From Chlorobaculum sp. MV4-Y (GTDB lineage: Bacteria; Bacteroidota; Chlorobiia; Chlorobiales; Chlorobiaceae), in NCBI RefSeq assembly GCF_025244685.1, contig NZ_CP104202.1, forward strand, positions 1,114,480 through 1,178,479: a stretch of DNA of 64,000 nucleotides, in the 5' to 3' direction. Below are positions 45,880 through 54,983 of the stretch, in pieces. Made by a program: the position numbers and the translations under genes. Position 1 is the stretch's first letter; the number at the start of each line of letters is the position of its first letter. The notes beneath the pieces were generated by a model. It searched no databases and was not told the DNA's origin. It saw nothing but the letters and a program-made list of their open reading frames with translations.

Positions 45880-46176
45880 TTACAGCCAGCTGTTGACCTG
45901 GTGCTCTTCGACCAGATCGACAAAGCCTGCATAATCGACCGTCTTTACGCCATCGGCGATAGCGGAAATACCGCGGGCATCGAGATCAGGCTTGAGTGCG
46001 TAGACCGGATTGTTCTTCTTCAGTACCGTCTGGATCAGCGCACCGAACCGGTTGCCTGCCTGTACCGCGTAAACGCCGTCCTCGATAAAGAGCACGGGAT
46101 CGCCCGGCTGAAGAAACCTGACGCAGGTGGTGAAGGTGTTGTTTTCGAACGGTGATTTATTGATGGTGTGTAACAT
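45880..46176 (-). CDS. dsrH: DsrH/TusB-like sulfur-relay protein
   Basis: A 98-residue DsrH/TusB-family protein (LHTINKSPFENNTFTTCVRF, GDPVLFIEDGVYAVQAGN). With DsrE and DsrF it makes the hexameric DsrE2F2H2 that receives sulfane sulfur and passes it to DsrC. The last of the three small genes, 62 bases after dsrF. Intact. Confidence 0.88.
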   Translation of the reverse strand: MLHTINKSPFENNTFTTCVRFLQPGDPVLFIEDGVYAVQAGNRFGALIQTVLKKNNPVYALKPDLDARGISAIADGVKTVDYAGFVDLVEEHQVNSWL

Positions 46177-46238
46177 AATGCAAGTTACCGTTTCTGTGTT
46201 CGTTGCTCGTTATTCGGCCCCGGAAATCGAAGGCCGGA

Positions 46239-46613
46239 TCAATGGTGAATGACGACATCCTGTTCGTTCATCAGGCGTCCGATCTCCGAGGAGTCCATGA
46301 CTTCGACATCGACCAGCAGGTCATCCTCGGTCAAACCCCGCTCTTCGAGAGATTGCTTGTCCACGTACAGCTTCTCCACATCGTAACCATCAAGAGCCAT
46401 GAAGGTTTTGGAGAATCCCTTGATGCCGATGCCGACGGGGTCCTGATCCTTTTTGAGAGCGTAAACGCCATCTCCGATGAAGGCAACGGAGAGATCCTGC
46501 TCGTAAGCCGCCATGATGAGGATCATTTCCAATCCCTCGTAGGTGTAGATCGAACCATGCGGCGCGCGGCGCATCACGTGCATGATCTTCTTGATATCCT
46601 GTTCTTCACTCAT
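46239..46613 (-). CDS. dsrF: DsrF/TusC-like sulfur-relay protein
   Basis: A 124-residue DsrF/TusC-family protein (APHGSIYTYEGLEMILIMAA, DLSVAFIGDGVYALKKDQDP). It starts 2 bases after dsrE on the minus strand, so translation is coupled. It has no active-site Cys like that of DsrE and probably has a structural role in the DsrEFH hexamer. Confidence 0.9.
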   Translation of the reverse strand: MSEEQDIKKIMHVMRRAPHGSIYTYEGLEMILIMAAYEQDLSVAFIGDGVYALKKDQDPVGIGIKGFSKTFMALDGYDVEKLYVDKQSLEERGLTEDDLLVDVEVMDSSEIGRLMNEQDVVIHH

Positions 46614-46615
46614 GT

Positions 46616-46975
46616 TCAGTCTCCGAAAGTTAAAAGTCTGTCGTTACGGATGGCGATGTCGGTCAGGGTGCCAAGGCCGGTGATTTCACCGCCTTCGATC
46701 ATCACATCGTCGTTGATGCCGCGGCGCTTCGAGGCCGCGATGCAGGCAAGTATTTCGACGCCGTGCTTCTGGCTCAGCTCAGTCCAGCGAGCGGCGATGT
46801 TGCGGTCGTCCTGCGGCGGATCGCCCAGCCTGGTCGCGTTGATGACGCCGTCATTGTACAGAAAAATGGCATCGACCTTGTGCCCTTTCGCGATAGCTGC
46901 CTCGGCGAACTTGAATGCCGTGTCAGCCGCCTGATGGTTGTAAGGTCCCTCCTTCAGCAGGATTCCTATGTTCAT
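46616..46975 (-). CDS. dsrE: DsrE/TusD-like sulfur-relay protein
   Basis: A 119-residue DsrE/TusD-family protein (NIGILLKEGPYNHQAADTAF, VDAIFLYNDGVINATRLGDP). The conserved Cys lies in VEILACIAASKRRGI and is the persulfide-carrying residue known for DsrE. It sits between dsrL and dsrF, 31 bases after the former. The set dsrEFH marks the oxidative (reverse) form of the Dsr pathway. Confidence 0.92.
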   Translation of the reverse strand: MNIGILLKEGPYNHQAADTAFKFAEAAIAKGHKVDAIFLYNDGVINATRLGDPPQDDRNIAARWTELSQKHGVEILACIAASKRRGINDDVMIEGGEITGLGTLTDIAIRNDRLLTFGD

Positions 46976-47006
46976 CTTCGGTTCTTTCTTGAGAGATTAA
47001 AGAAAA

Positions 47007-48740
47007 TCACAGTCCGTCGCCCATGCCCATCTGGATGTAACCGCAGGGGCAGACCAGAGAGCAGAGGTGGCAGCCGACGCATTTCGAGTAATCGGTGTAG
47101 ACTTTTTCGCCTGCCGGGTTGTCGCGGAAGCGGGTGATGGCCTCCTGCGGGCAGAACGAGACGCACTGCTTGCAGTCGAAGCAGAACCCGCAGCTCATGC
47201 AGCGCTTCGATTCCGTGAGCGCCTGTTCGTGCGTCAAGGCTTCGAGCAGTTCGTCGTGGTTGCCTACCACCACCTCCGGCTCGATGCTCGTGCGTTTGGC
47301 CTGCGGGGTGTGCAGAAAGTAGAGCAGGTCCTGCTTGTGCGGTTTGGTGATCTCGCGGTACGGCGTCTCGGGCATCGGTTCGCCTTTCAGGAAGGCGTCG
47401 ATGGCGTAGGCGGCTTTGCGGCCGTGGCCGACTGCCGTGGTGATGAGATCGACCTTCAGGGCGTCGCCGCCGCCGAAGAGTTTGTCGCGTCCGGGGATGC
47501 GGAAGTTGCGGTCAACCTTGAGCCACGGGCCGCTCGCCGCGCTGCCGAGACCCGACAGGTCGGTCGCCTGGCCGATGGCTGCAACCACCATGTCCGCTTC
47601 GATCTCGAAGGTTTCGCCATTGGGCTTGTAGCGCAGGAACGGGATCGGTGAGTTCCAGCCTTCCTCGCCTTTTTCTTTTTTGACCATCTTCGTGCAGCGC
47701 AGGCCGGTGACGCCCGACGCTCCGCCGAGCACCGCTGTCGTGCCGGTGAGGAAGTGCATCGTCGTGCCCTCTCTGTTCGCGTCGTCGAATTCGTTCTCGA
47801 AGCAGGCCATCTCTTCGCGCGGTACGCCGGAGATGATGGTGGCTTGCGAGCCGAGACGCAGCGCAAGTCTGGCGACGTCCATGGCGACGTTACCGTCGCC
47901 GATGACCACTACCTTCTTGCCAACCGGGATGTCGTCGCCCAGCACTTCGTAGCTTTTCAGAAAGTCGATGGCGTTGGTGGCACCGGGCGTGCCGTCGAAG
48001 CCGGGCACGGGCAGACCTCTTCCCTTCTGCGCACCGACGGCGATGAAGACCGCGTCGTAGTCAGCTTCGAGCTGTTCGAGGGTGATGTCTTTGCCGATGG
48101 TGACCCCCATCTTCGTCTCGACGCCGAGCTCGATGATACGGCCGATTTCGGCTTCGAGCACCTTGCGATCCACGCGGTAGCCCATGATGCCGTAGAGCAC
48201 CATGCCGCCGAGCTTTTCGTTGGCGTCGTAGATGGTGACGGCGTGGCCTTTGCGGCGAAGCTGGTAGGCTGCCGACAGGCCTGCCGGGCCGCCGCCGATG
48301 ATGGCAACGCGTTTGCCGGTGTCAGCGCCGGGGCCTTTGAGTTTCAGATTATGTTCGATGCCATAGTTGCCGAGCACCTGCTCGATGGCGTTGATGGCTA
48401 CGCTTTCGTCGTGCACGCCGCGATTGCATTTGCTCTGGCACGGGTGCGGGCAGATGCGGCCCATCACCGCCGGGAACGGGTTGGTGTCGGTCGCCGTTTC
48501 CCAGGCCGATTTCAGCGGGTCGTCCGACGGATCGGTGCCGTTCAGATACCGGTTGATGGCCCGGATGTCTTCGCCTGCCGGGCACTCGGCGGTGCACGGC
48601 GGCGTCTGCTTGACGTAGATCGGGCATTTATGGCTGTGATCCCCGAAGGCGACGATCTTGTCGGTCCCTGTCAGTTCGCTGAAGGCAGGAAAGACATACT
48701 CTGTCGCAAAATCGAGAATCGGGTTTGATTCTGCATTCAT
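47007..48740 (-). CDS. dsrL: DsrL, NAD(P)H:acceptor oxidoreductase of the rDsr system
   Basis: A 577-residue GltD-like iron-sulfur flavoprotein. The N-terminal cluster region (PPCTAECPAGEDIRAINRYL), FAD site VAIIGGGPAGLSAAYQLRRK, and NAD(P) site VVIGDGNVAMDVARLALRLG are seen. The C-terminus has ferredoxin motifs CMSCGFCFDCKQCVSFCPQEA and CVGCHLCSLVCPCGYI. DsrL is needed for sulfur oxidation by rDsrAB and accepts its electrons. It lies 24 bases from dsrB. Intact. Confidence 0.92.
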   Translation of the reverse strand: MNAESNPILDFATEYVFPAFSELTGTDKIVAFGDHSHKCPIYVKQTPPCTAECPAGEDIRAINRYLNGTDPSDDPLKSAWETATDTNPFPAVMGRICPHPCQSKCNRGVHDESVAINAIEQVLGNYGIEHNLKLKGPGADTGKRVAIIGGGPAGLSAAYQLRRKGHAVTIYDANEKLGGMVLYGIMGYRVDRKVLEAEIGRIIELGVETKMGVTIGKDITLEQLEADYDAVFIAVGAQKGRGLPVPGFDGTPGATNAIDFLKSYEVLGDDIPVGKKVVVIGDGNVAMDVARLALRLGSQATIISGVPREEMACFENEFDDANREGTTMHFLTGTTAVLGGASGVTGLRCTKMVKKEKGEEGWNSPIPFLRYKPNGETFEIEADMVVAAIGQATDLSGLGSAASGPWLKVDRNFRIPGRDKLFGGGDALKVDLITTAVGHGRKAAYAIDAFLKGEPMPETPYREITKPHKQDLLYFLHTPQAKRTSIEPEVVVGNHDELLEALTHEQALTESKRCMSCGFCFDCKQCVSFCPQEAITRFRDNPAGEKVYTDYSKCVGCHLCSLVCPCGYIQMGMGDGL

Positions 48741-48764
48741 GAGGTTGCTCCTTTGCTTTTCAGC

Positions 48765-49844
48765 TTAAAAACGGATGTGCGCCGACTGGTTGAAGGTGGT
48801 TCGGGCGTGACGGTAGCTGTCGATCATGTTGTCGTCGAACTTGAGGCCGGTCTCTTCGAAGAACCGTTTCCAGCCGATCCGGTTGATCCATTCGCCGATG
48901 CGCTCCCACGGACGGCCTCCGGCTTTGTAGGCCGTCAGGATGCGGCCAACCACGTCGGTCACTTCCGGCCAGCGTGGCGGGTTGTTCGGCAGGTTGTGCG
49001 CGACGAGGCTCATCGTCGAGGGCTTGCTTCGGGCGTTGCTGTTTTTGCCGCCGACCCAGACGGCGAACTTGGAGTGCTCGGGGTGGTTGATCTCCATGGC
49101 CGGGCAGGCGCCGAAGCACGCGCCGCAGCAGATGCACTTGGCTTCGTCAACCATGAGCGTCTTTTTGCCGTCGACGACCGTCGGGCGGATGGCTGCAACC
49201 GGGCAGCGGGCGACCGCTTTGGGAAGCTCGCAGGTCTTGACGAGGTGGTCGTGGTTGATGCGCGGCGGGCGGGTGTGCTTGACGACGACCGCGATGTCGG
49301 CCTGGCCGCCGCAGTTGATCGAGCAGCACGAAGTCGAAAGACGCACCTTGTTGGGCATCTGCATGTCCTTGAATTCGTTGTAAACCGTGTCCATCATCGA
49401 CTTCACCACGCCCGAGGCGTCGGTGGCCGGAATGTCGCAGTGCAGCCAGCCCTGGGTGTGCGAGACCGCCGAGACGCACATGCCGGTGCCGCCGACCGGA
49501 AAGCCGAGCGATTCGAGTTCCTGGATCATCGGTTCGATGTTGCCCTCGTTCGGCGTCAGGAATTCGACGTTGTTGCGCACCGTGAAGCGAAGGAAGCCGT
49601 CGCTGTATTTGTCGGCGATGTCGCAGAGCTGGCGCACCTTGTCGACGGTGTCCTGGCGAGGCGTGCCCGCGCGGACGGTCCAGATGATGTCACCGCTCTC
49701 GGCTACGTGCTTCAAGACGCCCGGCTTCGGAATTTCATGGTATTTCCACTTGCCGTAGTTTTTCCTGACCACCGGATGCAGCGCCTCTTCGTAGGTGTGC
49801 GGACCCGACTCTATGGTCTTCCAGGTTCTTTCCTGACTGCTCAT
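48765..49844 (-). CDS. dsrB: Reverse dissimilatory sulfite reductase beta subunit
   Basis: A 359-residue sirohaem/[4Fe-4S] subunit. The catalytic-side Cys cluster region STSCCSINCGGQADIAVVVK and the ferredoxin insert CICCGACFGACPAMEINHPE are visible, with FLRFTVRNNVEFLTPNEGNI as a family block. With DsrA it oxidises the DsrC-trisulfide sulfur to sulfite in phototrophic sulfur oxidisers. Intact. The gene lies 108 bases from dsrA. Confidence 0.94.
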   Translation of the reverse strand: MSSQERTWKTIESGPHTYEEALHPVVRKNYGKWKYHEIPKPGVLKHVAESGDIIWTVRAGTPRQDTVDKVRQLCDIADKYSDGFLRFTVRNNVEFLTPNEGNIEPMIQELESLGFPVGGTGMCVSAVSHTQGWLHCDIPATDASGVVKSMMDTVYNEFKDMQMPNKVRLSTSCCSINCGGQADIAVVVKHTRPPRINHDHLVKTCELPKAVARCPVAAIRPTVVDGKKTLMVDEAKCICCGACFGACPAMEINHPEHSKFAVWVGGKNSNARSKPSTMSLVAHNLPNNPPRWPEVTDVVGRILTAYKAGGRPWERIGEWINRIGWKRFFEETGLKFDDNMIDSYRHARTTFNQSAHIRF

Positions 49845-49952
49845 GCTCGTTCCTGTAGGTTGATGCGCACCGGCTCCTTTCGCGGGAGCCGGTACGGCTG
49901 AGTTTGTGCTGTTGTTTCGTAGCGTCTCTGGTGCTGTCCAGAAAGGCGGCTC

Positions 49953-51203
49953 TCAGTACTTGGCTTTGAAATACGGGTTGTCCCTCGGGCGCGAGATCTG
50001 GTTGATGTCGTACTCGATGCCGACGCCGTCGAGGAACTGTTTCAGACCCACGCGCTCAATGGTTTCGCCGATGCGCTCGTGGTCGAGGCCGGCGTCGTCC
50101 CACCAGTCGATGATCTCTTCGATCAGTTCGATGAAGGCTTCACGGTCTTCGTCCGTCTCCATCTTCATGAACGGCACGATGAGCGAGCCCATGTTGACAC
50201 CGACTTTCAGCGTGTTCTTGCCGCCCATCAAAAGCGCGATGCCCTTTTCCTTGCCGGGCGAGAGCGCTTTGGACATGGCGTTGATGCAGTGCATGCAGCG
50301 CACGCAGTCGCGCGTCGAGATGTCGATGTCGCCGTCCTGCAGCCGGATCGCTTTGGTCGGGCAGTGGTTGATGACGTTGTTGACCAGAGCATCGACGCCC
50401 TTTTCGGCGATCCACGCTTTCACCTCGTCGTGGTCGATCTGGATCGCGTCACGCCACGTGCCAATGACGGCCAGGTCGGAGCGCATGATGGCGTTGGTGC
50501 AGTCGTTCGGGCAGGCGGAGAATTTGAATTTCAGCTTGTAGTTCCATTCGGGGCGGTGCACCTGCGGAGAGAAGTGTTTGAGCGCGTCGAGGTGCAGCTT
50601 GAGGTTGTCGTAGCAGGCGTTGTCGCAGCGGCCTGGCCCGATGCACGACACGCCGGTGCGCATGCCGGCGCCTGCGCCGCCGAGATCCCACCCCTTCTGG
50701 TTCAGCTCGTCGAAGCACGCCTGCACCTTGTCCTGCTCGATGCCCTGCAGCATGATGTCGCCCGTCTGACCGTGCAGGGTGATGATGCCGCTGCCGTATT
50801 TCTCCCAGATGTCGCACAGTTCGCGCAACATCGCCGTGTTGTAGTGCAGGCCCGGAGCCGGCTGGATGCGCATCGTGTGGAATTCGGCCGCTTCGGGGAA
50901 CTTGTCTTTAATCATCGAGTAGCGCGTGATGATGCCGGCGCCGTAGCCGTCCACCGTGACGAGACCGCCTTTCCAGTAGCCCATCTTCGTTTTGTAGGAA
51001 TATTCGAGCTGGTCCAGCACGCCACGAAGCATCGGCTTCTCTGTCCGCTCCGCAAGCTCCTTGAAGCCCGAGATGAAGCTCGGCCACGGTCCGCTTTCAA
51101 GCTGGTCGAGCATCGGCGTTTCGTTCAGGAACTTGCCGTTGACCGATGATCCGCACCCGCCGCAATGGCACGACTCGTTCACAGCGCTGTCGTTAGCACT
51201 CAT
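49953..51203 (-). CDS. dsrA: Reverse dissimilatory sulfite reductase alpha subunit
   Basis: A 416-residue DsrA. TPMLDQLESGPWPSFISGFK, GIITRYSMIKDKFPEAAEFH, the cluster site SCIGPGRCDNACYDNL, KFKFSACPNDCTNAIMRSDL and the ferredoxin insert CVRCMHCINAMSKALSPGK are characteristic. The ATG at 51203 follows AGGAGG at good spacing; a longer frame from 51245 is not favoured. The N-terminus carries an extra Cys pair run (ESCHCGGCGSS) ahead of the usual start, which may bind a metal. Confidence 0.94.
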   Translation of the reverse strand: MSANDSAVNESCHCGGCGSSVNGKFLNETPMLDQLESGPWPSFISGFKELAERTEKPMLRGVLDQLEYSYKTKMGYWKGGLVTVDGYGAGIITRYSMIKDKFPEAAEFHTMRIQPAPGLHYNTAMLRELCDIWEKYGSGIITLHGQTGDIMLQGIEQDKVQACFDELNQKGWDLGGAGAGMRTGVSCIGPGRCDNACYDNLKLHLDALKHFSPQVHRPEWNYKLKFKFSACPNDCTNAIMRSDLAVIGTWRDAIQIDHDEVKAWIAEKGVDALVNNVINHCPTKAIRLQDGDIDISTRDCVRCMHCINAMSKALSPGKEKGIALLMGGKNTLKVGVNMGSLIVPFMKMETDEDREAFIELIEEIIDWWDDAGLDHERIGETIERVGLKQFLDGVGIEYDINQISRPRDNPYFKAKY

Positions 51204-51296
51204 GTTGCCTCCTTTGGTTCTCAGATACTTTGGTGACCGGCGCACGCTCCGGTGCGCCCGTCAATTTCGTTGTGGGTTTGCATCAAGCGCCGCGAC

Positions 51297-51632
51297 TCAG
51301 ACGCAGCCGGTCGGCTTGGGAAGGCCGGCAATCTTGCAGGCCTGCAACGCCGGGCCTTTCGGGAACATCGCGTACAGGAACTCTGAGGCCTCTTTCTTAT
51401 CCATCCCCTTCTCGGTGGCTACCGCCTTGGTCAGCACCTTCACGGCTGGCGCAATCTGGTACTCCTTGTAGTAGTTCCTCAGAAACTTCACCAGATCCCA
51501 GTGCCCCTCTTCCATCGTGATATCCTCACCTTCAGCGATCTTTACCGCTACCTCTTCCGTCCAGTCATCCAGATTCACCAAATAACCGTTCTCGTCCGTC
51601 TCGACGCTCATGCCATTGACTTCAATTGCCAT
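51297..51632 (-). CDS. dsrC: DsrC, sulfur-carrier substrate of rDsr
   Basis: A 111-residue DsrC/TusE-family protein. The C-terminal arm ends CKIAGLPKPTGCV, with the two redox Cys at 99 and 110 that form the DsrC trisulfide. DLDDWTEEVA-type NLDDWTEEVAVKIAEGEDI and HWDLVKFLRNYYKEYQIAP are family blocks. AGGGAG precedes the ATG. First gene of the dsrCABLEFH order. Confidence 0.95.
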   Translation of the reverse strand: MAIEVNGMSVETDENGYLVNLDDWTEEVAVKIAEGEDITMEEGHWDLVKFLRNYYKEYQIAPAVKVLTKAVATEKGMDKKEASEFLYAMFPKGPALQACKIAGLPKPTGCV

Positions 51633-52290
51633 AATGAAGCACTCCCTTTAAAATAATTGTGGTAATTGTGATTTATGATCCTGAACCGGAGAACGCTCCT
51701 CAAGCAAGGAGACTCGATTCTGAATCAGGGCAATCGTTATTGAAAAACCAAATCGCGCTGTGTGTTGCTCGGAATAACCTTGTAGCTGTATGATTATATA
51801 GTTAATTATCAGAATTTTTCAAAGTGGCCACTGTTTTTTTCGCGCCCTGCCAAAAATTCGCATCAGGGTAACGGTAAAGATTGTTCGCAGCGTTTTTAAG
51901 CCATGAGGCATTTCCGGAAACGGAGAAATTCAAGACTCCCGAAAGGAGATCAAAAAGGGAAAGAGCCGCTTTGCGAACAGAAACCATCGGGAAAAAACAG
52001 TTTGTGAAGATCGGTATCGCTCCGTACCGGAACCGCTGACTCGGCATGACAAGACAGCCGCTGGCGTGCCTATGGCGTGAAAGCAGGTTCGAGGTCAGGA
52101 AAAATCGATAGTTCATCGCATTCGGCATGGCTGTGGTTTCAGTCTCGCCATAATGATTGATCATCATATGTCAGAACTGTTCAGAAAACCGGGATTTCAA
52201 AAAGCGATACCAAAAAACCCAGTCAGCCCCAAGATGTTCAGAAACGGCGCTCTCCACGCCTTTGGGCAAAAAAGAGAGCGCCGCGCCGCA
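51633..52290. other. Gene-free region upstream of dsrC
   Basis: About 660 bases with no supported gene. A 121-codon minus frame (51802-52167) has no family signature and a low-quality composition, so it was not accepted. AT-rich sequence at 51650-51800 is the likely place of the dsr promoter; no confident -35/-10 pair was assigned by eye. The left part holds the likely tusA terminator (52245-52283). Confidence 0.5.
52245..52283 (-). terminator. Probable terminator after tusA
   Basis: A 10-base stem CGGCGCTCTC (52245-52254) with GAGAGCGCCG (52274-52283) and a 19-base loop, 7 bases past the tusA stop on the minus strand, followed by TTTCTG. Moderate quality. Confidence 0.5.
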
Positions 52291-52527
52291 TTATTTTTTC
52301 TTGATATAGAAGGTATGCTTGCCACCCTCTTCGGTGTGCTCGACCAGATCGTTGCCGGTGCGCTTTGCCCATGACGCCATGTCGTTGACCGAACCGGGAT
52401 CGGTGGCGATCATTTTGAGCACCTGACCGCTCTGCAAGCTGTCGATGGCTTTCTTGGTTTTGAGGATCGGCAAAGGGCAGTTCAGGCCTTCACAGTTCAG
52501 CTCCAGATCGCTTGCGATTCCGCTCAT
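52291..52527 (-). CDS. tusA: TusA-family sulfur carrier
   Basis: A 78-residue TusA/SirA-like protein. The active site NCEGLNCPLPILK contains the CPxP motif whose Cys carries persulfide sulfur. The C-terminal VEHTEEGGKHTFYIKKK completes the small fold. ATG 52527 is preceded by AAGGAG and gives the family length; a longer frame to 52596 is rejected. It is placed upstream of dsrC on the same strand, so it likely feeds DsrEFH. Confidence 0.88.
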   Translation of the reverse strand: MSGIASDLELNCEGLNCPLPILKTKKAIDSLQSGQVLKMIATDPGSVNDMASWAKRTGNDLVEHTEEGGKHTFYIKKK

Positions 52528-52908
52528 AAAAAACTCCTTCTTGAAATTGCTTGGAGATTGTTTTTCCTGTAACAAAAAACAGCTCGCCACTCGCATTTAA
52601 TTACAATGCTACGGGGCAGCCGAAAAGTCTTTTGCTGATTTTCCGGCTATTATTGATTGCATCCGGGGTGAATTGCTGCTATCAGGTGAAAACCTTTTTC
52701 ATTCAGAGACCCAATGAACGCAATAGAAATTCGGCAAAAAATAATTGAGAAATTTAAACAAATAAACTCATTCCGGTCAAAACAAAAAACACATGAAACG
52801 CAAAAAAAGCGCATATATCAAGCAAGAAACCCGTACAATAAAGCGTGGCTTCCTTTTCTACCGACGCGCAACCTTTTGCCAAAGTGACCAGCGAGCCGCC
52901 GGGCGCGG
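52528..52908. other. Gene-free AT-rich gap between yeiH-type gene and tusA
   Basis: About 380 bases, A-rich around 52700-52830. No gene or strong hairpin was seen. The promoter for tusA on the minus strand is expected here. It ends at the stop of the interrupted exporter gene. Confidence 0.45.
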
Positions 52909-54032
52909 TCACGACATCCAGACCACCGAGCCGAGCACAAGCGCAGCGAGAAACACTGTCTCTGCGATCATGATCGAAACCGGCTTCCAGCCAACCTCGA
53001 ACAGCGATTTCAGCGACGTTTTCATGCCGAGTGCACCAATGGCTGTAACCAGGCACCAGCGGGAGGCGTCGTTGATGAACTGAGTGGCCGGTTTCGGCAC
53101 AACGCCAAGACTGTTGATTCCGACAAACAGTACAAAGAAGATGATGAATGGCGGAAGAAGCATGCGTTTTGGCGCGTTTCCATCTTTTTGTTTCTCGTAT
53201 GGAAAATAAGTGAAAGAATAAACACGACCGGCACCAGCATGGATACCCTGAGCAGCTTGATAACGGTCGCCGTGTCACCGGTCTGCTCCGATACGGAATA
53301 ACCGGCACCGACCACCTGCGCGACATCGTGAATCGTGCCACCGAGAAAAATACCCGCCGCCTGGTGGTCGAGCCCGAACCAGTGAGCCACGACCGGATAG
53401 GCGATCATAGCCAGCGTACTCAGCGCGGTAATGCTGATGACCGTGAAAATGGTATTGCGCTCGCTGTACTCGTCCTGGGGTAAAACGGCGGCAATAGCTA
53501 GCGCTGCGGAAGCGCCGCAGATGCCAACGCTGCCGCCGGTCAGCACGCCGAAACGTTTTCCGCGACCCATAATTTTGGAAAGCCCGATACCGAACAAAAT
53601 AGTGAGCAGTACCGAGAAAAAAACCATCGCAACCGGCTTAACGCCAAGCGACTGGATCTGGCCGAGGGTGATGCGCATACCAAGCAGTGCCACGCCGATT
53701 CGAAGCACCGTGGTGGAAGCGAACTGGATGCCGACCAGCGCCCGGCCCTCGTCTTCGGAGAGAAAGCGAAATGCCATGCCGATGAGCAGCGCGAAGAGCA
53801 TCGTCGGCGCACCGTAGTGATCAGAGAGAAAGGTGGCCGCAGCGGCAACGGTTATCGATGCCAGAACGCCGGGAAAGTATTTGTCAAACCTGATTTTGGC
53901 CGCCTGAACCTGGCCATGGAATCCGTATTTTTCAGCCTCGTGAATCTGTTCTTCGGTTGGGATTTCCGTATCGACATGTTTCAACGATTTATCGGTGACC
54001 TCGTCGTCATGGACGTGCTTCTTGCTCTTCAT
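52909..54032 (-). pseudogene. YeiH-family (UPF0324) putative sulfate exporter, frameshifted
   Basis: A polytopic membrane protein of the UPF0324/YeiH family (PTMLFALLIGMAFRFLSEDE, RIGVALLGMRITLGQIQSLG, LTGGSVGICGASAALAIAAV, GIFLGGTIHDVAQVVGAGYS). The start frame reads to ...SLIFHTRNKK. It then leaves the family, while one frame over MLLPPFIIFFVLFVGINSLG, DASRWCLVTAIGALGMKTSL and FLAALVLGSVVWMS complete the usual C-terminus to 52909. One extra base at the A5 run (minus strand; T5 at 53185-53189 on plus) yields 374 residues, a normal length. Either an error, a slippage site or a true mutation. Confidence 0.82.
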
Positions 54033-54204
54033 CAGGCTCCTCCTTTAATGTCAATGTGTGTTACTGATGCCCGGAATGCTGAGTCCAGGTACTCTTCGAT
54101 GAAAACAATCGTGAGATTGCGGAATAAAATAAGAAAAGAACGCTCGAAGGCAAGCAGAAAAATCACTATATGACCATGCAGTGATATAAATTCACCGGAG
54201 TCTT

Positions 54205-54678
54205 TCAGGAAGCTGTCTTGGGGCGCATCTGATCGGGTCGAAGCTTGGCGGTAAAGTATTGATCCGCAAAATCAGGATCGACCGCCTCGCCCGCCTTGTT
54301 CACCAGCGGTTCCTCATAGTCGTTCCAGCCGCGCAGTCCCGATTTGAGCGAAACGACATTTTCATATCCGAGCACATGCAGCGAGTGAGCAGCAAGAATG
54401 CTGCGATGGCCCGACCGGCAGACCACCACGATTTCGCGCTGCCGCGCATTGACCAGTTCAGGCTCCGTCTCTTCGAAGTCCCATTCGCAGGCCGACTCGA
54501 GTATGCCGCGCGGCACGTTGAGCGAACCGGCAATGTGCATGGCGTCAAACTCGTTCGGCTCGCGAACATCGAGAATGAGCAGGCCAGGATTCTCCTTCAG
54601 GCGATCCACAAGATTCCAAGGCAGGATTTCCTTGACGTCCAAAAGACAGTGCCGAACCAGCTCTATAAAACGAACCAT
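54205..54678 (-). CDS. Rhodanese-domain sulfurtransferase
   Basis: A 157-residue single rhodanese domain. LLILDVREPNEFDAMHIAGS and the active-site loop VVVCRSGHRS with catalytic Cys are clear. Rhodaneses mobilise sulfane sulfur and can load TusA. ATG 54678 follows a GAGGGG site, better than the longer 54717 frame. It stands alone between yeiH and trxB. Confidence 0.87.
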   Translation of the reverse strand: MVRFIELVRHCLLDVKEILPWNLVDRLKENPGLLILDVREPNEFDAMHIAGSLNVPRGILESACEWDFEETEPELVNARQREIVVVCRSGHRSILAAHSLHVLGYENVVSLKSGLRGWNDYEEPLVNKAGEAVDPDFADQYFTAKLRPDQMRPKTAS

Positions 54679-54983
54679 AGCCGATAACCCCTCATTGTTA
54701 ATACGTTCAAAACACAAAGGAGAAAGGCTCTCCCCTTCCTGATAAACGAAGTCCCCTTCAAGGCAAACAGCAAGACGCTGTTACATTTGAGAATATCATC
54801 ACTTACTCACTCTACCCACGGACGGGCGTAAATATACTCAACGCACCGGCAGGCAGACAACCAGGGACAAGCTGATTGCGATAAAACCCTTTACGTTGAG
54901 AGCCTGAACCGTGACCTCTTCAGGCAAAACAAAGCAAAACCGGAAGCTTCAAAACCCCGGTTTTGCCGGACAAGAGAGAACGG
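54679..54983. other. Gene-free gap between trxB and the rhodanese gene
   Basis: About 305 bases on the minus-strand upstream side of the rhodanese gene. It contains the trxB terminator (54934-54966) and probably the rhodanese promoter. No coding frame of interest. Confidence 0.5.
54934..54966 (-). terminator. Terminator after trxB
   Basis: A 10-base stem GCAAAACCGG (54934-54943) with CCGGTTTTGC (54957-54966), a 13-base loop, and TTTGTTTTGCC following on the minus strand. It lies 18 bases past the trxB stop, a textbook intrinsic terminator. Confidence 0.75.

Noticed and set aside
45662..45934. 90-codon plus frame between the TSUP gene and dsrH
   Set aside because: No family resemblance, and its end runs antisense through dsrH.
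51802..52167. 121-codon minus frame upstream of dsrC
   Set aside because: No motif and non-coding-like composition; the region looks regulatory.
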